A stretch of 64,000 nt of DNA from Hymenobacter volaticus (GCF_022921055.1 NZ_CP095061.1:3821501-3885500); one strand, 5' to 3'. Numbered from the stretch's first letter, positions 36,090-45,228 are shown. A program made the numbers and translations. Notes: a model not told the origin generated them from the letters alone.

Positions 36090-36920
36090 TTGCTTTTTCA
36101 AGCTCTTCGCTACGTTCAGTTTTTTTTCCGCTCGGGGAATGCGCATGGGCTGCATTCCCCGTTCGTTTTTGGGCTCTACAACCACGTTATTCACCACGAT
36201 GGTCAGTTTGCGGCCTTTGAAAATATTGAAGCCCGACGGCACGAACTGCTACATAGCCAGCAACAAATAGAAGTCCGTGACTTTGGCGCGGGCTCGCACA
36301 CTGGCGCAGGCCGGCGCCGACGTATCGGCGATATAGCCCGCACTGCCGCCAAGCCATCCAATCTGGCACAGTTGCTTTTTCGGCTAGCCAATCATTTCAA
36401 GCCGCGCACTATTCTGGAGCTTGGCACCTCGCTCGGCCTCACTACCGCCTACTTGGCCGCCGCCGACTCACGTAGCCGAGTACTCACGTTTGAAGGATGT
36501 CCCAATACGGCCGCGGTGGCCCGCGAAACGTTTCGGGTGCTTCAGTTGCCCAACGTTGAATTGATTGAAGGCAACCTCGACGAAACTCTTGCTCCTACTC
36601 TAGCCACGCTAAATGCGCCTTTAGACTTTGCTTTCTTCGACGGTAACCACCGCTACGAGCCGACCCTACGCTACTTCAACTTGTGCGTAGCTCACCGCAC
36701 AGAGCGGAGCGTGTTTGTACTCGACGATATTCATTGGTCTAGCGAAATGGAACGCGCCTGGAATACCATTCGCCAGCATCCTGAAGTGCGCTTAACCATT
36801 GACCTGTTTTTTGTAGGATTGGTATTCTTCCGTCGCAACCAACCCCGACAGCACTTCCGGTTGCGCTTTAATAGCACATTCGATAAGCTACTAGACCGCA
36901 CCAAGTGGCTTTCAGCTTAA
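36090..36920 (+). CDS. Class I SAM-dependent methyltransferase (O-methyltransferase-like)
   Basis: 276 residues starting at a TTG (36090); no in-frame ATG or GTG precedes the conserved GNAHGLHSPFVFGLYN. The S-adenosylmethionine site is TILELGTSLGLTTAYLA, with VLTFEGCPNTAA (acidic ribose contact) and FAFFDGNHRYEP. This layout is found in many Bacteroidota next to various genes; the substrate is unknown. Likely cytoplasmic. Its start lies 27 bases after the F2 hairpin, so it may be expressed by read-through from apaG. Confidence 0.8.
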   Translation: MLFQALRYVQFFFRSGNAHGLHSPFVFGLYNHVIHHDGQFAAFENIEARRHELLHSQQQIEVRDFGAGSHTGAGRRRRIGDIARTAAKPSNLAQLLFRLANHFKPRTILELGTSLGLTTAYLAAADSRSRVLTFEGCPNTAAVARETFRVLQLPNVELIEGNLDETLAPTLATLNAPLDFAFFDGNHRYEPTLRYFNLCVAHRTERSVFVLDDIHWSSEMERAWNTIRQHPEVRLTIDLFFVGLVFFRRNQPRQHFRLRFNSTFDKLLDRTKWLSA

Positions 36921-36956
36921 AGCTCAACGTCTTCAACAAACTGACGCAGGCAGTTG

Positions 36957-37781
36957 TTAGCGCACGGCTTCCCGAACCTTGGTCAGCTTCACTAGCAAGT
37001 CTTCTAGCTTGTCCAAAGCCAACATATTTGCTCCGTCCGATTTGGCGGTGGCTGGCGTGGGATGCGTCTCAATGAACAAGCCATCCGCTCCGACTGCTAT
37101 GGCCGCTTTGGCAATAGTTTCGATGAGTGCTGGCTGCCCGCCCGTGACGCCACTGCTTTGATTGGGACGCTGCAAAGAGTGCGTCACATCCATCACTACG
37201 GGCACCCCAAATTCGCGCATAGCGGGCAAGTTGCGGAAATCTACCACGAGGTCGGAATAACCAAACGAATTGCCCCGGTCAGTAAGGATAACGTTTTCGT
37301 TGCCGGACTGGCGCACTTTATCAACGGCAAACTGCATGGCTTCCCCATTCAGAAACTGACCTTTCTTGATGTTTACCACCTTCCCTGTTTCAGCAGCGGC
37401 AATCAGTAAGTCGGTTTGCCGGCACAGGAATGCTGGAATTTGCAGTACATCCACATATTCTGCCGCCAGTGCTGCCTCTCCCGATTCGTGAATGTCGGTG
37501 ACCGTAGGCACGCCCATTTCGCGGCCGACTTTCGCCATAATCTGCAAAGCCTTTTCGTCGCCAATACCAGTGAACGAATCGAGGCGCGAACGGTTGGCTT
37601 TGCGATAAGAACCTTTGAAGATGTAAGGAATCTGTAGCTTATCTGTGATGTGGCGCACTCTTTCGGCTATGCGTAGGGCCATATCTTCCCCCTCAATCAC
37701 GCAAGGACCAGCCATTAAAAAGAACTGACCAGAGTTGGTGTTGCGGAAATGCGGCAGGGTGTTGGCGAGGAGTTCAAGCAT
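36957..37781 (-). CDS. kdsA: 3-deoxy-8-phosphooctulonate synthase
   Basis: 274 residues; joins arabinose 5-phosphate and phosphoenolpyruvate to make KDO 8-phosphate for lipopolysaccharide. The start FFLMAGPCVIEGEDMAL, the PEP-site KGSYRKANRS, TDIHESG, DRGNSFGYSDLVVDFR and the C-terminal ETHPTPATAKSDG are all characteristic of KdsA. A perfect -7 box at 37844-37851 predicts a ~57-base leader. It is convergent with the methyltransferase gene (36 bases apart) and shares no operon with the next minus-strand gene. Confidence 0.95.
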   Translation of the reverse strand: MLELLANTLPHFRNTNSGQFFLMAGPCVIEGEDMALRIAERVRHITDKLQIPYIFKGSYRKANRSRLDSFTGIGDEKALQIMAKVGREMGVPTVTDIHESGEAALAAEYVDVLQIPAFLCRQTDLLIAAAETGKVVNIKKGQFLNGEAMQFAVDKVRQSGNENVILTDRGNSFGYSDLVVDFRNLPAMREFGVPVVMDVTHSLQRPNQSSGVTGGQPALIETIAKAAIAVGADGLFIETHPTPATAKSDGANMLALDKLEDLLVKLTKVREAVR

Positions 37782-37843
37782 GGAAGAGGGAATGTAGCGT
37801 ACGCATAAGCTTACACCAGTCGGCCTAAGCTATTTCGGAAGGC

Positions 37844-37851
37844 CAAAGGTA
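37844..37851 (-). promoter_or_regulatory. -7 element of the kdsA promoter
   Basis: CAAAGGTA on the plus strand (TACCTTTG on the minus strand), exact TAnnTTTG match, 62 bases before the ATG. Confidence 0.6.
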
Positions 37852-37913
37852 ACAGAGACGCCCATTTTACGCTGCTTACCAAATAACTTGGCAGCAACAT
37901 GAGCAGCTACTGC

Positions 37914-38528
37914 TTAAACCGCAGCTTTCCTTTTCAAACAAATAAACAATTCCTTGCCCTGCCTCGGTCGGAGCGAATTATAAGCCGTTTCGAAGTGCAC
38001 AAAGTTGAAATAGGGCTCGAAATAGGACTGGTACTCTTGCCTAGTGCCTCCGAATGGGGGCTCCGATGAGTCGCCAAAGTCGGTTTCAAATAGCAGCCCT
38101 ACTAGTATTCCTCCTGGGCGAAGTAGGTGGAAGCATTGCTCGGCATAGGCTGGGCGCAAGGCTGGATCAAGGGCGCAAAAGAAAGTTTGCTCGACCAGCA
38201 TATCAACCACTGCCGTTGGCTGGAGCTTAAAGAAATCTTCAAGGAGCAAATGGGTTGCCGGAAAATCAGGTACTCGCTGCTGAAGCGCCTGTAGAGCTTC
38301 CAGAGCAATATCTGCCACAAATACATTTGTGAATCCTTTCTTGTGCAGATATTCGGCTTCGTAGGCGCGTCCTGCGCCCGGAATAAGAATCTGCCGATGG
38401 TCAGCAGGCCCTAATTGGTCGAAATATTCGCGCAGAGGCGGTGTTATTGCGCCAGTATCCCAGCCCGTTTGGTTGGTTTCATAGCGCCTGCGCCAATATG
38501 CTTCGTCGAGTTGAGTGGTAGGTTTCAT
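37914..38528 (-). CDS. TPMT-family methyltransferase
   Basis: 204 residues of the thiopurine S-methyltransferase family: YWRRRYETNQTGWDTGAITPPL at the start, SAM motif ILIPGAGRAYEAEYL, and EQTFFCALDPALRPAYA. It transfers a methyl group to a thiol or other small nucleophile; bacterial members can methylate selenium, tellurium or halides, but the substrate here is unknown. Cytoplasmic. An exact -7 box at 38605-38612 lies ~77 bases upstream. Confidence 0.87.
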   Translation of the reverse strand: MKPTTQLDEAYWRRRYETNQTGWDTGAITPPLREYFDQLGPADHRQILIPGAGRAYEAEYLHKKGFTNVFVADIALEALQALQQRVPDFPATHLLLEDFFKLQPTAVVDMLVEQTFFCALDPALRPAYAEQCFHLLRPGGILVGLLFETDFGDSSEPPFGGTRQEYQSYFEPYFNFVHFETAYNSLRPRQGKELFICLKRKAAV

Positions 38529-38604
38529 GCAGACCTCGTACCTTTCACTGTCTGATTTTACTTGACAGAAGTTAGATTGTTGTAAAATTTCGTTTGTTTG
38601 CGCA

Positions 38605-38612
38605 CAAAGATA
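38605..38612 (-). promoter_or_regulatory. -7 element of the TPMT-family gene
   Basis: CAAAGATA on the plus strand (TATCTTTG on the minus strand), exact TAnnTTTG match. Confidence 0.55.
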
Positions 38613-38655
38613 TTACTCTACCGGCGCGTCCGACCCTTACTTAACCCTGCTTGCA

Positions 38656-39603
38656 ATGGAACAAGAACAAAGCCCAACCCCCCGGAACAACAGTCGCTTT
38701 CTACTCATCGTCGCATTGGCGCTGGTGCTACTTGGCATCAACGGCGTTCTGTATTGGATGAACCGGCAGAAAACCCAGGAGAATGAGCAACTCACTACGC
38801 AGGTAACTGAGAAAGATTCCAAGCTGCAAGAACAAATCAAACAGTACGAAACGCTTAAGGCCGATTTCGAGCGTCAGAGCCAGGAAGTGCAATCGATGGG
38901 CTTGTCTAACGACTCGCTGGAAGCCCGAATTGCTTCTATCAATGCCGACCTACTGAAGCTTCGTTCTTTCAAAGCTGGTAGCTTCTCTATCAAGGAGCAG
39001 CAGCGCTTCAAGCAACGCGCCATCAATTTCGAGACGCAACTTCGCAAGAAGGACGAGGAAATTGCCCAGCTCAAAGCTGACAATGAGGCGTTGTACACGG
39101 AAACTACCACCCTCAAAGAGCGTCAAAACAAGCTCACCGACACCATCACCACTATTGCCCGCTCCAACCAAGAGTTGAGCGAGAAAGTAGCCGTAGCATC
39201 GCGCCTCCAAGCCGAAAATATCCGCATCGGCGTATTGAACTCGCGCGACAAGGAGAAAGATGATGAGGATAATGAATTCAAAGCTAAGCGCGTCGAGAAG
39301 GTCAAAATCACCTTCAACCTTGCTCGCAATGATGTGTCGCCGAAAGAAACCAAGCAAATCATGCTACGCTTGATCGAGCCTGATGGCGCCGCCCTCTATA
39401 ACCTAAGCACTGGCGGTGGCACGTTCATGGTAGATGGCTCGGAAGCCTTCTATACGGCCAAGCAAGACCTCGTTTTCGATAACACCCGTCAACCTGTTCA
39501 ATTCCTCTACGCTAAAGGTGCTCCTTACAAAACTGGCCAGCATACAGTTGAACTGTACGAAGGCGGCGTCATGATTGGCAAAACCTCTTTCACCCTGAAA
39601 TAA
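38656..39603 (+). CDS. Membrane-anchored coiled-coil protein
   Basis: 315 residues. One transmembrane helix (FLLIVALALVLLGINGVLYWM, residues ~15-35) is followed by a long coiled coil rich in Gln, Glu and Lys (~residues 40-190), an acidic hinge (KEKDDEDNEFKAK) and a C-terminal beta domain (~residues 210-315) with ARNDVSPKETKQIMLRLIEPDGAALY. Orientation suggests a periplasmic coiled coil. Similar hypothetical proteins are frequent in Bacteroidota; the role is unknown, perhaps structural in the envelope. Ends at a bidirectional terminator shared with cphA. Confidence 0.75.
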   Translation: MEQEQSPTPRNNSRFLLIVALALVLLGINGVLYWMNRQKTQENEQLTTQVTEKDSKLQEQIKQYETLKADFERQSQEVQSMGLSNDSLEARIASINADLLKLRSFKAGSFSIKEQQRFKQRAINFETQLRKKDEEIAQLKADNEALYTETTTLKERQNKLTDTITTIARSNQELSEKVAVASRLQAENIRIGVLNSRDKEKDDEDNEFKAKRVEKVKITFNLARNDVSPKETKQIMLRLIEPDGAALYNLSTGGGTFMVDGSEAFYTAKQDLVFDNTRQPVQFLYAKGAPYKTGQHTVELYEGGVMIGKTSFTLK

Positions 39604-39652
39604 GCATTATTTAAAAGGTTGGCTTTTTGAAGTCATTCTGTTTAAAACTTTA

Positions 39653-39695
39653 CCAACAAAAAGGCCACCTCTATTTGAGGTGGCCTTTTTGTTGG
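39653..39695. terminator. Bidirectional terminator between coiled-coil gene and cphA
   Basis: Perfect 19-base arms 39653-39671 / 39677-39695 (CCAACAAAAAGGCCACCTC and its complement), with a five-base loop, A run on the left and T run on the right inside the arms. Confidence 0.85.
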
Positions 39696-39762
39696 TGCTG
39701 TTAGCTTGGAAAAACTAGAAGCGGGTTCAAGCGTGAAGCAACAGGTAACACGAACAGGTTAG

Positions 39763-42390
39763 TTAGACCTGTGATTCGTATTCTTCTAGCTTCTTTAGCA
39801 CAGCTGTTATGTTCTCGGTTAGGAGTACTATCATGGCTCCTTGCGGGGCATTGGCCATTACATAATCAACTGCCTCTAGCTCCTTTTCGATGTATGTAAT
39901 GGGTAGGTCCGGTTTGTCGAGGCGCAGGCCGCGGGTCATAATTTCCTTGAGGAACTCGGCCGTCTTACCCCGCAGGTCCCGATCTTGACGCAAAATCACT
40001 TCATCGAAGATGCGGCCAGCCACACGAGCAAAACCTAACGTGTCCTCGTCGCGCCGGTCTCCTAACCCCGATACCATCCCGATTTTACGGGTAGCTTGAG
40101 TGGCGTCCAGAAACTTCGCGAAGTTCTCTAGGCCATGCGTGTTATGCGCATAGTCTACAATGACCTCGAACTTTGGAAACTTAAACAAGTTCATACGACC
40201 GGGCGTCTTGCTGGCCGATGGCACAAAGGTGCGCAACGCTAGCTTGATGTCTTCGCGCTCCAGGCCCGCCAGATAACCCGTTAGAGCGGTTGCCAGACTA
40301 TTTTCGATGTTGAACGTTGCTCGCCCATCAAAGGTCACAGGAAACTCGGCAGCCCGGTCGATACGCAGTTTGTAGCTGTTCTTGTAGATGGTCACGTAAC
40401 CTTCTTCGTACACGGCTGCCACGCCGCCCGCTTCCACATGGTCGAGAATGCGCGGGTTTCTTTCATCCATGCTGAACAATGCCACCCGGCAGTCCAGCTT
40501 TTCCCGCATGGCATACACTAGGTTATCGTCGGCATTGAGCACCGCCCAGCCATTTTTGCGCACAGTCCGCGGTAGCACTCCTTTCACGGCGGCCATTTCC
40601 TCTACGGTATGAATATCGCGCATACCTAAGTGGTCGGCCGCCACATTAGTCACCACAGCTATGTCGCAAGTGTGGAAGCCAAGACCGGAGCGCAGCATAC
40701 CACCCCGCGCCGTTTCTAGCACAGCGTAGTTGATGGTTGGATCTTTGAGTACAAATTCGGCACTGACACCACCGGTACAGTCGCCTTTCTGCAACTGCCG
40801 CCCCTGAATGTAAATACCATCGGTGGTAGTGAAGCCTACCTTATAGCCCTTTGCCATCATCATATGGGCAATGAGGCGCGTAGTTGTGGTTTTGCCATTG
40901 GTACCTGTAATGGCAATAATCGGAATACGGGAGTCAGAACCTGGCGGAAACAGCATGTCTACGACGGGTTCCGCCACGTTGCGCGGCAGACCTTCCGTAG
41001 GTGAAATGTGCATCCGGAAACCAGGGGCAGCATTCACCTCAATCACGGCGCCGCGCGTCTCGTTGAGGGGTACCGCAATATCAGTTGTCATCAAGTCGAT
41101 ACCACAGATATCAAGCCCGACAATACCTGCTACACGCTCGGCGAGCAGCACATTGTAGGGGTGCATCAAATCCGTGACGTCGGTGGCGGTACCGCCCGTG
41201 CTGATATTGGCGGTGCTCTTTAGGTATACCGTTTCTCCTTCCGGCAATACCGACTCCAAGGTTAACTTCAACCCCTTCAAAATGTCGAGCGTGTGCTTAT
41301 CGGCTTTGATGCTGGTGAGCACCTTCTCATGCCCCACTCCGCGGCGTGGGTCCTTGTTTACTTCATCAATCAGCTCTTGAATGGTATGCTGTCCGTCGCC
41401 GATTACAGCAGCGGGAGTGCGCTTGGCGGCGGCTACTAGTTTGCCATTAACTACGAGAAGCCGGAAGTCTGCCCCTTCAACAAATTGCTCTACAATCACA
41501 GCTCGGGAATATGCCTGGGCCATTTTCATGCCTTCCACCGCATCTTCCCAGTTCATGATGCGAATAGTAACCCCTTTGCCGTGGTTGCCATCGAGTGGTT
41601 TTGTTACCAACGGAAAACCCAACTCTTCGATAGCATCCCGCAGCCCATCCTCGGAATACACTGTAGTACCCTGCGGCACCAGCACGCCTGCATCGTGCAG
41701 CATGGCCTTTGTGCGGTTCTTGTTGCCTGCAATCTCCACTCCTGCGTGCGAAGTATAGGTAGTGGTAGTGGCCCAGATGCGCTTCTGGTTGACCCCGTAG
41801 CCGAGCTGGATGATACCGCTATTCTTGAGCTGAATGTAGGGTATGCCCCGTGAGGCAGCCTCCGATACAATGCTCCAGGTGCTTGGCCCAATAAATTCCT
41901 CTTCTCGGATTTCGTGCAGCTCGTCGATAATCGGTTTCAGATCGACCTCTTTCTTCTGACAGAGCGACTCCACAATTTCCACAGCTGCTTCAGCAGCCCG
42001 ACGTCCGGCCCGTTCCTCTTGATAGCTAAACACCACAAACTCGACCCCCTCTTCACGCGCTGGGTACGACTTGCCCCAATACACTGGCATCCCGGCTTGT
42101 CTTTGAAGCTCTAGAGCAACGTGCTGAATAACATGCCCAAGAGGCTCTCCGTCGGCCAGTTGCTCCTGCGTCAAAGGTGGATGTTTAGCCGCATGCTTCT
42201 GCGACTCGAAAGCAGCATGTGGCTTGCCAAGTTCAGGTATTAATCGCGTGAGACGTTCGGCTAGTTCCGGTACCACATTCGACCATTGGTCGGCGTAGTC
42301 TTCAAGATCCACTTTCATTACAATGAGCTTGTAATGTTTAACGGACCAGTAGCTGGGCCCGCGCATGGTGCGTAGGTCGATAATCTTCAT
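39763..42390 (-). CDS. cphA: Cyanophycin synthetase
   Basis: 875 residues from the ATG at 42390 (MKIIDLRTMRGPSYWS, the normal start). The N-terminal domain is followed by an ATP-grasp domain (~residues 215-475, LVTKPLDGNHGKGVTI) that adds aspartate, and a Mur-ligase-like domain with P-loop GTNGKTTTT at 496-504 that adds arginine, then the C-terminal DYAHNTHGLENFAKFLD. It builds multi-L-arginyl-poly-L-aspartate, a nitrogen reserve. No cyanophycinase (cphB) or isoaspartyl dipeptidase lies in the window. Expressed from the minus strand and ending at a shared terminator. Confidence 0.95.
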   Translation of the reverse strand: MKIIDLRTMRGPSYWSVKHYKLIVMKVDLEDYADQWSNVVPELAERLTRLIPELGKPHAAFESQKHAAKHPPLTQEQLADGEPLGHVIQHVALELQRQAGMPVYWGKSYPAREEGVEFVVFSYQEERAGRRAAEAAVEIVESLCQKKEVDLKPIIDELHEIREEEFIGPSTWSIVSEAASRGIPYIQLKNSGIIQLGYGVNQKRIWATTTTYTSHAGVEIAGNKNRTKAMLHDAGVLVPQGTTVYSEDGLRDAIEELGFPLVTKPLDGNHGKGVTIRIMNWEDAVEGMKMAQAYSRAVIVEQFVEGADFRLLVVNGKLVAAAKRTPAAVIGDGQHTIQELIDEVNKDPRRGVGHEKVLTSIKADKHTLDILKGLKLTLESVLPEGETVYLKSTANISTGGTATDVTDLMHPYNVLLAERVAGIVGLDICGIDLMTTDIAVPLNETRGAVIEVNAAPGFRMHISPTEGLPRNVAEPVVDMLFPPGSDSRIPIIAITGTNGKTTTTRLIAHMMMAKGYKVGFTTTDGIYIQGRQLQKGDCTGGVSAEFVLKDPTINYAVLETARGGMLRSGLGFHTCDIAVVTNVAADHLGMRDIHTVEEMAAVKGVLPRTVRKNGWAVLNADDNLVYAMREKLDCRVALFSMDERNPRILDHVEAGGVAAVYEEGYVTIYKNSYKLRIDRAAEFPVTFDGRATFNIENSLATALTGYLAGLEREDIKLALRTFVPSASKTPGRMNLFKFPKFEVIVDYAHNTHGLENFAKFLDATQATRKIGMVSGLGDRRDEDTLGFARVAGRIFDEVILRQDRDLRGKTAEFLKEIMTRGLRLDKPDLPITYIEKELEAVDYVMANAPQGAMIVLLTENITAVLKKLEEYESQV

Positions 42391-42624
42391 AAGAAGCAAG
42401 AAGTGGAAGGCGTAGGAGGCAAGTAATGCCCGTTGTACGCGGAAGCTAAATGTAGGGATTTGAGCTAGGATACCTATTATTCCTCTCTACACATCGCCTT
42501 TAACACTTTATTTTTCATGTGCATCAACATTAAGCGCACCCCCTATTGCCTAGTGGAGAGCAGCTTCCATCCCTACTTTACCAGTGAAACTTACTCTGAC
42601 AACCCAACCTTTTTTGTTTGTGAT

Positions 42625-42679
42625 GTATGTAAATAAAAAGGGCCACTAGCAGTGCTAGTGGCCCTTTTTATTTACATAC
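42625..42679. terminator. Perfect 26-bp hairpin after tRNA-Cys
   Basis: Arms 42625-42650 and 42654-42679 are exact inverted repeats (inner GGCCACTAGC / GCTAGTGGCC, loop AGT), with A and T runs within the arms, so it can stop transcription from both sides. It is the main content of the 364-base gap between cphA and the tRNA; the rest (42391-42624) shows nothing else. Confidence 0.8.
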
Positions 42680-42754
42680 GAATTGTACCTAAAAAATTCG
42701 CCCCGATTGGGGCTAATCAACCAGGGCACTCTGTACGCGGAAAACAGGAAAAAG

Positions 42755-42825
42755 AGGTGACGGGCGGATTCGAACCGCCGTAGGAGGTTTTGCAGACCTC
42801 TACCTAGCCACTCGGTCACGTCACC
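42755..42825 (-). tRNA. tRNA-Cys (anticodon GCA)
   Basis: 71-base cloverleaf on the minus strand. Acceptor GGTGACG pairs with CGTCACC, discriminator T; anticodon arm AGGTCTGCAAAACCT carries GCA; T arm GGCGGTTCGAATCCGCC. The 3' CCA is not encoded. It lies between cphA and rpsA and is followed (in its own direction) by the 26-bp hairpin. Confidence 0.95.
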
Positions 42826-42963
42826 GGATTGGGGATGCAAACTTACACCTTAATCTGACTTATGCCAAAACTAAAGTGGTATTAATACAGGTTAGAACGA
42901 TAATTGACTGTTTTTCTGGCAGAAGCATTTGTAGAAAAATCTAGTTTGCTGTGAGCACTACAT

Positions 42964-42995
42964 AAAAAAGGCCCCGGATAATTCCGGGGCCTTTT
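42964..42995 (-). terminator. Terminator of rpsA
   Basis: AAAAGGCCCCGGA (42966-42978) / TCCGGGGCCTTTT (42983-42995), loop TAAT; read on the minus strand it ends in a long T run. Confidence 0.9.
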
Positions 42996-43013
42996 CAATT
43001 GAAAAGAGGAAGC

Positions 43014-45113
43014 TTATGCTTGCTCTTCGTCTTTTTTGTTGGCAGCGTCGTCGCTATCAAGCAAGTGTTTAGCCCGCTCTACAACGTCGCCAGCTACTTC
43101 TTTGGCTTTCTCGAAAGCGTCAGTGTGCGTGGCGGCTTCTACAGCATCGCTAGCAACTTCCTTCACTTTATCGAAAGCAGCAGAAGCAGCACCAGTTACG
43201 GCAGCAAAAATTCCACCTTCTGCGGCTGGAGCTTCAGCGGCTGGAGCAGCCTCGGCAGCAGGGGCTGCTTTAGCTGACAGCTTCTGCTCGCCTACTTGGC
43301 GCTCAGTACCCATCATCTTGTCGCGCAAAGCCGACAAAGCATCCAGGTCGCCAAGAGTTGACTTCTCAGCAACAGGCTGCTTCTTGAGGTCAGTTATCTT
43401 GCCTTCACCTTGCGCAGCGGTTGGAGCCTGACCAGCAGGACCTTTCTTCTTGAACTTGGCAGCACGCGTGTCTTCTTCCTGCTGCTGGTTGTACACAGCA
43501 GTGTGCGACAGTACGATGCGGCGGTCATCCTTCGAGAATTCAACCACACGGAAGTCCAGCGACTCGCCGTTCTCGGCGTTGCTGCCATCTTCCTTCACCA
43601 GCGACTTCGGATACGCGAAGCCTTCGATGCCGTACGGCAACTCGAGCACAGCGCCACGGTCGTTTTTGTCGGTGATGGTAGCCTTGTGTACCGAGCCAGG
43701 AGTGAATACCGTCTGGAACGTATCCCATGGGTTTTCTTCCAGCTGCTTGTGGCCGAGGGCCAAGCGACGATTAGCTACGTCCAATTCGAGCACGAGCACG
43801 TCCAGACGGTCGCCTACCTTCACTACTTCTGAAGGATGCTTGATCTTCTTAGTCCACGACAAGTCAGACACGTGCACGAGGCCGTCAACACCTTCTTCCA
43901 GTTCTACGAACAGGCCGAAGTTGGTGAGGTTACGCACAAGACCGTTGTGGCTGGTGCCTACGGCGTACTTAGTTCCGAAGTCGCCACGAGTCCATGGATC
44001 TTCGCTCAGTTGCTTGATGCCGAGGCTCATCTTGCGGTCTTCGCGGTCGAGGGTCAGGATTTGAGCCTCTACTACGTCGCCCTGCTTGATGAAGTCCTGC
44101 GGGTTGCGCAGGTGCTGGCTCCAGCTCATTTCTGAAACGTGGATCAGGCCTTCTACGCCGGGGATGATTTCCATGAACGCGCCATAGTCGGCTACGTTCA
44201 CGATGCGGCCTTTCACTTTCGAGCCTACGCCCATGTCGGCGGGCAGCGAATCCCATGGGTGAGCAGTTAGCTGCTTCAAACCGAGGCTGATACGCTTCTT
44301 GGCTTCGTCGAAGTCCAGAACTACGATGTTCAACTTCTGGTCGAGCTGCAATACTTCGCTCGGGTGAGCGATACGGCCCCACGAGATGTCGGTGATGTGC
44401 AACAGACCGTCAACGCCACCAAGGTCAATGAACACACCGAAGTTGGTCATGTTCTTGATAACGCCTTCCAGGATCTGGCCTTTCTCTAGGTTGTTGAGGA
44501 TGGCTTCGCGCTGCTTCTCGAGGTCTTTCTCGATCAGGACTTTGTGCGAAACTACCACGTTGTCGAAAGCAGCGTTGATTTTCACCACTTTCACTTCCAT
44601 CCGACGACCAACATAAATGTCGAAGTCACGGATAGGCTTTACGTCGATTTGCGAGCCGGGCAGGAAGGCTTCAACGCCGTCCAGGTCCATGATCAGACCG
44701 CCTTTGGTGCGACGCTTCACTACGCCTTCGAGAATGGTGTCATTCTCCAGCGCGTCGTAGATAGACTTCCAAGCCTGCTTGATCTTGGCCTTCTTGCGGC
44801 TCAGGATCAGCTGACCGTTCAGGTCTTCTTGGTCTTCGATGAATACCTCTACCTCGTCACCGATTTTCAAGTCGGGAAGGTCGCGGAATTCAGTGATAGA
44901 CACCAAACCATCGGATTTGAAACCGATGTTCAGGATTACGTCGCGCTCGGTGATGCCCACCACAACGCCTCTTACTACTTCTTCTTCCTGTACGGTGGTC
45001 AGCGTGTTGCCGTACATCTGTTCCATTTCGGCACGCTGCTCAGCGGTATAGTTACCACCGAAGCCTGACGCTCCTACATTGTCCCAGTCGAAGTTATCTG
45101 CTACTTCAGCCAT
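43014..45113 (-). CDS. rpsA: 30S ribosomal protein S1
   Basis: 699 residues from the ATG at 45113 (MAEVADNFDWDNV); the frame to 45155 adds nothing conserved. Six S1 (OB-fold) repeats follow, with repeated VEGLIHVSEMSW/VDGLVHVSDLSW and GDVVEAQILTLD phrases. S1 brings mRNA to the 30S subunit, important in a phylum with weak Shine-Dalgarno use. After the last S1 repeat comes a ~130-residue extension: a Gln/Lys linker, an Ala/Pro/Glu stretch and an amphipathic repeat region (DKVKEVASDAVEAA, EKAKEVAGDVVERA) ending in acidic residues. The leader of ~100 bases has hairpins (see separate entry). Confidence 0.95.
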   Translation of the reverse strand: MAEVADNFDWDNVGASGFGGNYTAEQRAEMEQMYGNTLTTVQEEEVVRGVVVGITERDVILNIGFKSDGLVSITEFRDLPDLKIGDEVEVFIEDQEDLNGQLILSRKKAKIKQAWKSIYDALENDTILEGVVKRRTKGGLIMDLDGVEAFLPGSQIDVKPIRDFDIYVGRRMEVKVVKINAAFDNVVVSHKVLIEKDLEKQREAILNNLEKGQILEGVIKNMTNFGVFIDLGGVDGLLHITDISWGRIAHPSEVLQLDQKLNIVVLDFDEAKKRISLGLKQLTAHPWDSLPADMGVGSKVKGRIVNVADYGAFMEIIPGVEGLIHVSEMSWSQHLRNPQDFIKQGDVVEAQILTLDREDRKMSLGIKQLSEDPWTRGDFGTKYAVGTSHNGLVRNLTNFGLFVELEEGVDGLVHVSDLSWTKKIKHPSEVVKVGDRLDVLVLELDVANRRLALGHKQLEENPWDTFQTVFTPGSVHKATITDKNDRGAVLELPYGIEGFAYPKSLVKEDGSNAENGESLDFRVVEFSKDDRRIVLSHTAVYNQQQEEDTRAAKFKKKGPAGQAPTAAQGEGKITDLKKQPVAEKSTLGDLDALSALRDKMMGTERQVGEQKLSAKAAPAAEAAPAAEAPAAEGGIFAAVTGAASAAFDKVKEVASDAVEAATHTDAFEKAKEVAGDVVERAKHLLDSDDAANKKDEEQA

Positions 45114-45139
45114 TTTTGCTTGCAGCCCTGCTGTACACG

Positions 45140-45198
45140 TCCGGCTCAGGGCCAACTCCGGAACGCGTTTTTACTTGATACACAGCGCGAAAGCGCTG
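45140..45198 (-). promoter_or_regulatory. Structured 5' leader of rpsA
   Basis: The leader between the probable start (near 45215) and the ATG contains CAGCGC (45183-45188) / GCGCTG (45193-45198) with a TTTC loop on the transcript and TCCGG (45140-45144) / CCGGA (45158-45162). In E. coli the rpsA leader is folded and S1 represses it; a similar control is possible here. Confidence 0.45.
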
Positions 45199-45220
45199 GC
45201 CCGCCACCCTGACGGGGCGG

Positions 45221-45228
45221 CAAAGATA
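45221..45228 (-). promoter_or_regulatory. -7 element of the rpsA promoter
   Basis: CAAAGATA on the plus strand (TATCTTTG on the minus strand), exact TAnnTTTG match, 107 bases before the rpsA ATG. Confidence 0.65.

Noticed and set aside
41381..41853. Plus-strand frames inside cphA
   Set aside because: They are antisense to a highly conserved ATP-grasp region; no independent evidence.
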